From assembly GCF_030272615.1 (NCBI RefSeq), contig NC_081411.1:44345517-44405516 (forward strand): 60,000 nucleotides of DNA, in the 5' to 3' direction. Origin of the DNA: Cryptomeria japonica. Its lineage: Eukaryota; Streptophyta; Pinopsida; Cupressales; Cupressaceae. A program made the translations under genes and the position numbers. Numbering within the stretch: position 1 is the stretch's first letter; each line of letters begins with the position of its first letter. Shown here in pieces: positions 55,991-60,000 of the stretch. The notes beneath the pieces were generated by a model, which searched no databases, was not told the DNA's origin, and saw only the letters and a program-made list of their open reading frames with translations.

Positions 55991-57166
55991 ATGCCTGTTA
56001 CTTGCTCTCAAAGAAACCAACAAAGCGAGACACACACAGAGTCTAGTATGAATTGAAGGTTGTCAAATCCTTTTGAAGTTCCACACTTGGAAGAGACTGA
56101 AATTTCTGAAGCGCTTCTTCAGGAATGTCAGGAAAACCCTTCATTCCAAAAGCTTGTAGAAAGGCTTATGGAAAATGACAAAGAAAAGTATTTGCTCATG
56201 CTCACAAGTAAAGGCGTTAAACTTCCCGAAGATTTAGACACAAACATCTTTAGAACTGGATCTCGACAATATGCATATCAAGAACAACAAAGAGAAGAAG
56301 AAACTCACAACTTTGAACAACACATACCTGAGCAACATATTCCAGAACAACGTATACCAGAAATGCGTATACCTGAACTAGAAACTCTAGAGCAAAATAT
56401 ACCATTTAACACACCTTTTCAATTGAGAACTAATACAAGGGAAGAACTTTTCCCTCGGCAAAATAATGTGCCTTTGGTTGCTCTTACTCAACAAATATAA
56501 ATGTTACAAAGACAAATACATGACATGCAACAAGGGACAACAGTGTGGTACTCTTTAAACGAAATCTGTCCTTATCCATTTGACAGAAGATTGAACATGG
56601 TGCCTTTTCCTCCAAACTCGGACGTTCCCAAATTTGATAAATATGATGGAAAAAGTGATCCCCAAGATCATGTTCGAGAATTTTGCACAATGAGTCTTGA
56701 ATTTGCTCATGATGACACATATCTGATGAGGTTATTCCCAAGAAGCTTGGGAGGGCAAACAATGGAATGGTTATCCAAAATTACACCATCTGTCAGATCA
56801 TTTGATGAATTGGTTAACAAATTCATAACTCAATACTCCTATAACATCCAACATGCCATAACCATGCTAGATGTTTGCAACACCAAACAAAAGAACAACG
56901 AAACATTTATGATATTCCTTCAATGCTGGCGACGTATGGTATCATGATATCCTTGAGATATTCCCGAAAAGGAAAAAATGGAAATCTTCATCGACAACTT
57001 GAATGGTGAAATGAGTTACAGGCTAAAACTTCAATGCATACCATCTTTCGCTAAATTGATTGAAAATGGTATTCAAGTAGAGGAAGCGTGTGTCAAAAAG
57101 GGAACACTCAAATTCTACAAGGAACAAGCTCATCAAACTACAATAACCAGAACAACAACAACTTAG
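55991..57166 (+). pseudogene. G2 gag
   Basis: The frame begins at 55991 (MPVTCSQRNQQSETH). It meets a TGA near 56054, then reads NPFEVPHLEETEISEALLQ and three or four EQHIPEQRIPE-type pentapeptide repeats (56320-56390), a TAA at 56498, and then the gag core: CPYPFDRRLNMVPFPPNSDV, FDKYDGKSDPQDHVREFCTM, EFAHDDTYLMRLFPRSLGGQ. It ends with MEIFIDNLNGEMSYRLKLQC and EEACVKKGTLKFYKE. Stops also lie at 56945 and 56951. The core matches the orphan fragment at 4035-4838 and G1 gag. Confidence 0.88.
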
Positions 57167-58197
57167 ACAAATCTTTATTTTGGACTCGAAACAAAAACGA
57201 AGGCAACAATGACTCACATGATCCCAAATCTAAACAACCAGTGCTTGCATTATCTGGAAATCCTCAAACTACGAAGAATCCTAAAAATGCTAATGCTAAC
57301 ACATATGCACCAAACACCGATCAAAGGAAACTCAACACAAACAACACCAATGATACTTAAAGCAAAAACATGAATCCAGAACCTAACAACAATTCACACA
57401 ACAACACGAACAATTTCCAAAAGCGTATCTTCACATCACTGGGGCAATCACTAGAATCAACATTCAGAGAACTTTTGGCAGACAAGATTCTTTCTTTGCC
57501 TCCAATCAGCAACTATGAACCCCAAATCAAACCACCTTGGTGGAATGATTCACACTATTGTGATTTCCATCATAACAAGGGTCATCGGGCGAACGATTGC
57601 ATGAGATTGAAACACATGGTGCAAGACATGATTGATCGAGGTGACTTAACGGTAGATGGTCTCAAAACAAATGGTGATCACGGAGCCTTTAAAAATCCTC
57701 TCCCAAATTACAACAAAGATGGAGCTTCAACCTCGGATGATACACGCGGAGCTCATATCAACCATATCTACAACAACACCATAAATCACATATCAGCTGA
57801 AGATCATCAAGTAAATGTCATCCCCATCCAAGATTAGCGTAATCATGAATCTATCAATGTAACAACCCGCACTCAGAAATATGTCTTAAAAGGACATACG
57901 TCACCTACAACTACTACACAAAAAATCCAATATGACTTGGTTAGCCAACTACGCAAAACTCCAGCTCAGATATCTATACTAGAATTGCTGAAACTATCAC
58001 CGAAGCACAAAGACATATTGGAACAAGCGTTATTGGAAACCAATGTACCTCAAAATCTGGATACAGACAGATTTCAAGCCATGGTCGCCCATATGACTGG
58101 ACCTCATAACCTCACCTTCTCAGAGCATGAAAATGCTTCCTTGAGTCACCCACATAATACTCCTCTCCATATCGAAGTCATTATTTGCAAACACTGA
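57088..58197 (+). pseudogene. G2 gag C-terminus with zinc-finger-like motif, start of protease region
   Basis: One frame with two stops (57358, 57835) after a frameshift from gag. An Asn/Lys-rich linker comes first. Then YEPQIKPPWWNDSHYCDFHH followed by NKGHRANDCMRLKHMVQDMI, the same C-x2-H...H...C finger as in G1 (25639-25022). Then QLRKTPAQISILELLKLSPK and ILEQALLETNVPQNLDTD, which also have clear equivalents in G1. It ends at 58197 just before the protease. Confidence 0.85.
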
Positions 58198-58200
58198 GTA

Positions 58201-58616
58201 AAAAGGATACTATGTGTCAGGTCTTAGACATAGATCTCACCTACAATATTTTGTTAGGGCGACCCTAGATATTTGAAATGCAAGCAGTACCTTCTACGTA
58301 TCACTAGTGTGTCAAATTTCCTTATGACGGACAAGAAATATCCATATCTGCTGATCATAATCCATTTCAACATTGCAACGCAATGGGGGCAGCCCAAGAT
58401 AGTTTGGTTCCTCATAATAGAGAAAAGCAGCAATCTTTAACATCAGCTCTCCAAACAGCAAAGCCCAACTCCTTATTTGGAGATTTCAAACAGAAAATGC
58501 AAATCAAAGACCAAGGCATAGGAGAATACTCTTTGGAGCCCTTATGTTTGGCCAAATTGCCAACATCACCTAGATCTTATGGATTGCCTACTACATCAAC
58601 ACATCTGGTCACTTAG
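58201..58616 (+). pseudogene. G2 protease, catalytic half missing
   Basis: The frame resumes at CQVLDIDLTYNILLGRP, a stop (TAG at the Trp of GRPW), then IFEMQAVPSTYH, a second stop, then CVKFPYDGQEISISADHNPF. This corresponds to the second half of the G1 protease. The equivalent of G1 IDNGAGLN and the following 60 or so residues are absent between 58197 and 58206. An internal deletion has therefore removed the active-site Asp. Confidence 0.75.
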
Positions 58617-58985
58617 CCCATCACTAAATTTGATGGTACCTTCATCCAATTAGGCACTCTAGCACATGAATCAGAAGACAAGGATGTTCTTAGCTGGTTA
58701 TACAAAGATGAGGAAGAAGGTAACAGAGCAGCTGCTCTAGACATTGTTCTACCAACACACCTATATGGAAAAGGATACTTAATCATGCAACAAATGGGAT
58801 ATGATGGTAAAGGACCTATTGGGAAATGCAAAGGAGGAGTCACTGAACCCATAGATCTTCCTTCACAACCTAGTAGAAACAAAGCAGGATTGGGTTGTAA
58901 GCTCACTTTCCTATTAAGAAAGCCACCCCACATAACTGCAAAACCTCAATGGAAAGAAAAGAAGAAGTACAAAGAAGAATCCTAG
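58617..58985 (+). pseudogene. G2 G-patch-like domain in pol
   Basis: After a stop at 58614 the frame reads DVLSWLYKDEEEGN, then YGKGYLIMQQMGYDGKGPIG, then KCKGG-TEPIDL and NKAGLGCKL. It is collinear with G1 (YGKGLLIMQRMGYDG...NTGLGF, 24150-24005). The glycine skeleton of the G-patch is kept, while the aromatic residue after the last GLG is Cys here. It ends in a Lys-rich segment at 58985. Confidence 0.65.
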
Positions 58986-60000
58986 CAGGAAACACTCTTG
59001 AATCAGCAGAAACAATCCGCAAGGCACGAGAATGTCAAGATCAGAAGTTACATCAGGGAAAGCTTCTAAGCCACATGAAGGCCATATCTGTAGCAGTAGC
59101 TCATGTTCAGAATCCACTATTTCAAGAACCAATAAAATCATCTTTGGATACCTTTATTTCTCCCCAAGGAGGCACAGTCTATGAACAAATACAGAAAGTA
59201 GAAACAGGATCTGACATAGAATCAACAAAAACTATCAAAATGGTATCCATCATCAAAGATTTGTTTTCACCATATAACATACCAGTTTACAACACTAATA
59301 GAATCTAGGATGAGGCCTCTGAGACTGATTCCCATGAATATGAATGGAGTACCTACTCCAATGCTACTATAGATATCCCTAATGATACTGATTCCATATC
59401 CCTTTCTCAAGAAGAACATAACGTAGAAGATAGACCTCTTGAATTTGGACCACAGAATATCTATGACGCCAAGGAAAGCGAACAGAAACATTATGAACGA
59501 GTCTATACGGAAGATAATACCATCGAAGACCTCGATGAAATCCTAGACTCCTTTGCAACCAAGAACAATCACAATGAAACCTCTGTCCTAACACTTATAG
59601 TAGTAGAACTTGATCCACCTAATGATTCCTTACTACTTGTCTTTCTTGACCTCATCGATTGGGATGAACCTGAATTCCATGATATACCAATTTTCCCAGA
59701 TGATGAATCTATTATCCATTACCTATGTACTGTAAATCTGAAAACAGACTCTACCAGTGAACAAAGTAACAATATCTGTCAATCAGGGAGTGTCAAGTCT
59801 CTTAGTCGCAAAAATAAATCACAAGAAAGATCTGATGCTGAAAACTAGTCAATGGCAGTTCTAGATCACACAAAAGTAAAAATAAAGGACGCATCTAAGG
59901 GTGAAAACCTTTTTAAGACACCTAACGATGGGAGACTTGACACTCTTCTTGAGCACTTTCATGAGCAATCACCCATATTGATTGAGCCCACTCAATCAAT
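58986..60000 (+). pseudogene. G2 pol linker, to window end
   Basis: One frame (2) can be followed from about 58949 with stops at 59306 and about 59846. It is acidic and Ser/Asp-rich. The phrase SETDSHEYEW (about 59317) matches SETDSHEWEF in the G1 linker. The end (LLEHFHEQSPILIEPTQS) is still open at 60000. No RT motif is reached. Confidence 0.6.

Larger units (their letters stand above)
51281..60000 (+). mobile_element. G2: Ty3/gypsy retrotransposon, 5' part (runs off window)
   Basis: LTR, tRNA-Lys PBS, periodic arrays, ORF1, gag, partial protease, G-patch-like segment and pol linker follow in order on the plus strand. RT is not yet reached at 60000. Its ORF1, gag, G-patch and linker are all related to those of G1, so both belong to one gypsy lineage, but the primer tRNA differs. 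It begins inside the integrase of C2. Confidence 0.9.

Overview
The window is plant nuclear DNA made almost entirely of transposable elements. No ordinary host gene, tRNA or rRNA gene is visible. The elements are plant-type Ty1/copia and Ty3/gypsy retrotransposons, with tRNA-primed PBS sites, dual RNase H and LTRs of about 1.0-1.5 kb. Together with the heavy decay and deep nesting this suggests a large-genome seed plant. A gymnosperm is a guess from the general look of the repeats, not a demonstration.

The layout is a nest of about six levels, which I name as follows. G0 (1-2886, minus) is the 5' end of a gypsy element cut by the left window edge. A gypsy gag fragment (about 4035-4838, minus) is the substrate for C2, a copia element on the plus strand. 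The 5' LTR of C2 is split: its first part is 4853-5875 and its last part is about 48604-48833, followed by PBS, gag, protease and integrase up to 51280. The LTR is interrupted by T1 (5876-48603), a two-gene DNA transposon that I infer from degenerate terminal inverted repeats, an 8-bp target-site-like duplication, and matching 60-bp inverted GGATATC-rich blocks near both ends. T1 itself carries three insertions: C1, a copia element (9726-33542, minus); N1, a non-coding LTR element (34752-37480, minus, perfect TSD GAAGA); and a 5'-truncated LINE-like piece (about 46616-48355). C1 was split in its gag zinc knuckle by G1 (14425-31200, minus), a dual-RNase-H gypsy element of the Tat/Ogre type. G1 was in turn hit by a copia element that left a solo LTR (19425-20602, plus). 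At the right, C2 is interrupted by G2 (51281 to beyond 60000, plus), a relative of G1.

Without its insertions T1 would be about 14.4 kb. From left to right it holds the terminal repeat, the GGATATC block, a GA microsatellite, a 90-bp palindromic satellite (7040-9484), a CT microsatellite, more GGATATC motifs, a broken transposase gene (34018-39775, plus), a 359-bp satellite (about 41020-43795), a convergent six-exon accessory gene (46074-44190, minus), GGATATC motifs, and the right terminal repeat. The transposase has D...D...HGKG-DG-G motifs that I cannot place in a named plant superfamily. T1 is the best candidate here for an undescribed system.

G1 and G2 share three unusual traits: a small conserved ORF upstream of gag, a G-patch-like domain between protease and RT, and a periodic TAGCGC array just downstream of the PBS, with 20-bp spacing in G1 and strict 21-bp spacing in G2. 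All coding regions are broken by stops, frameshifts or deletions, so nothing here looks autonomous now.
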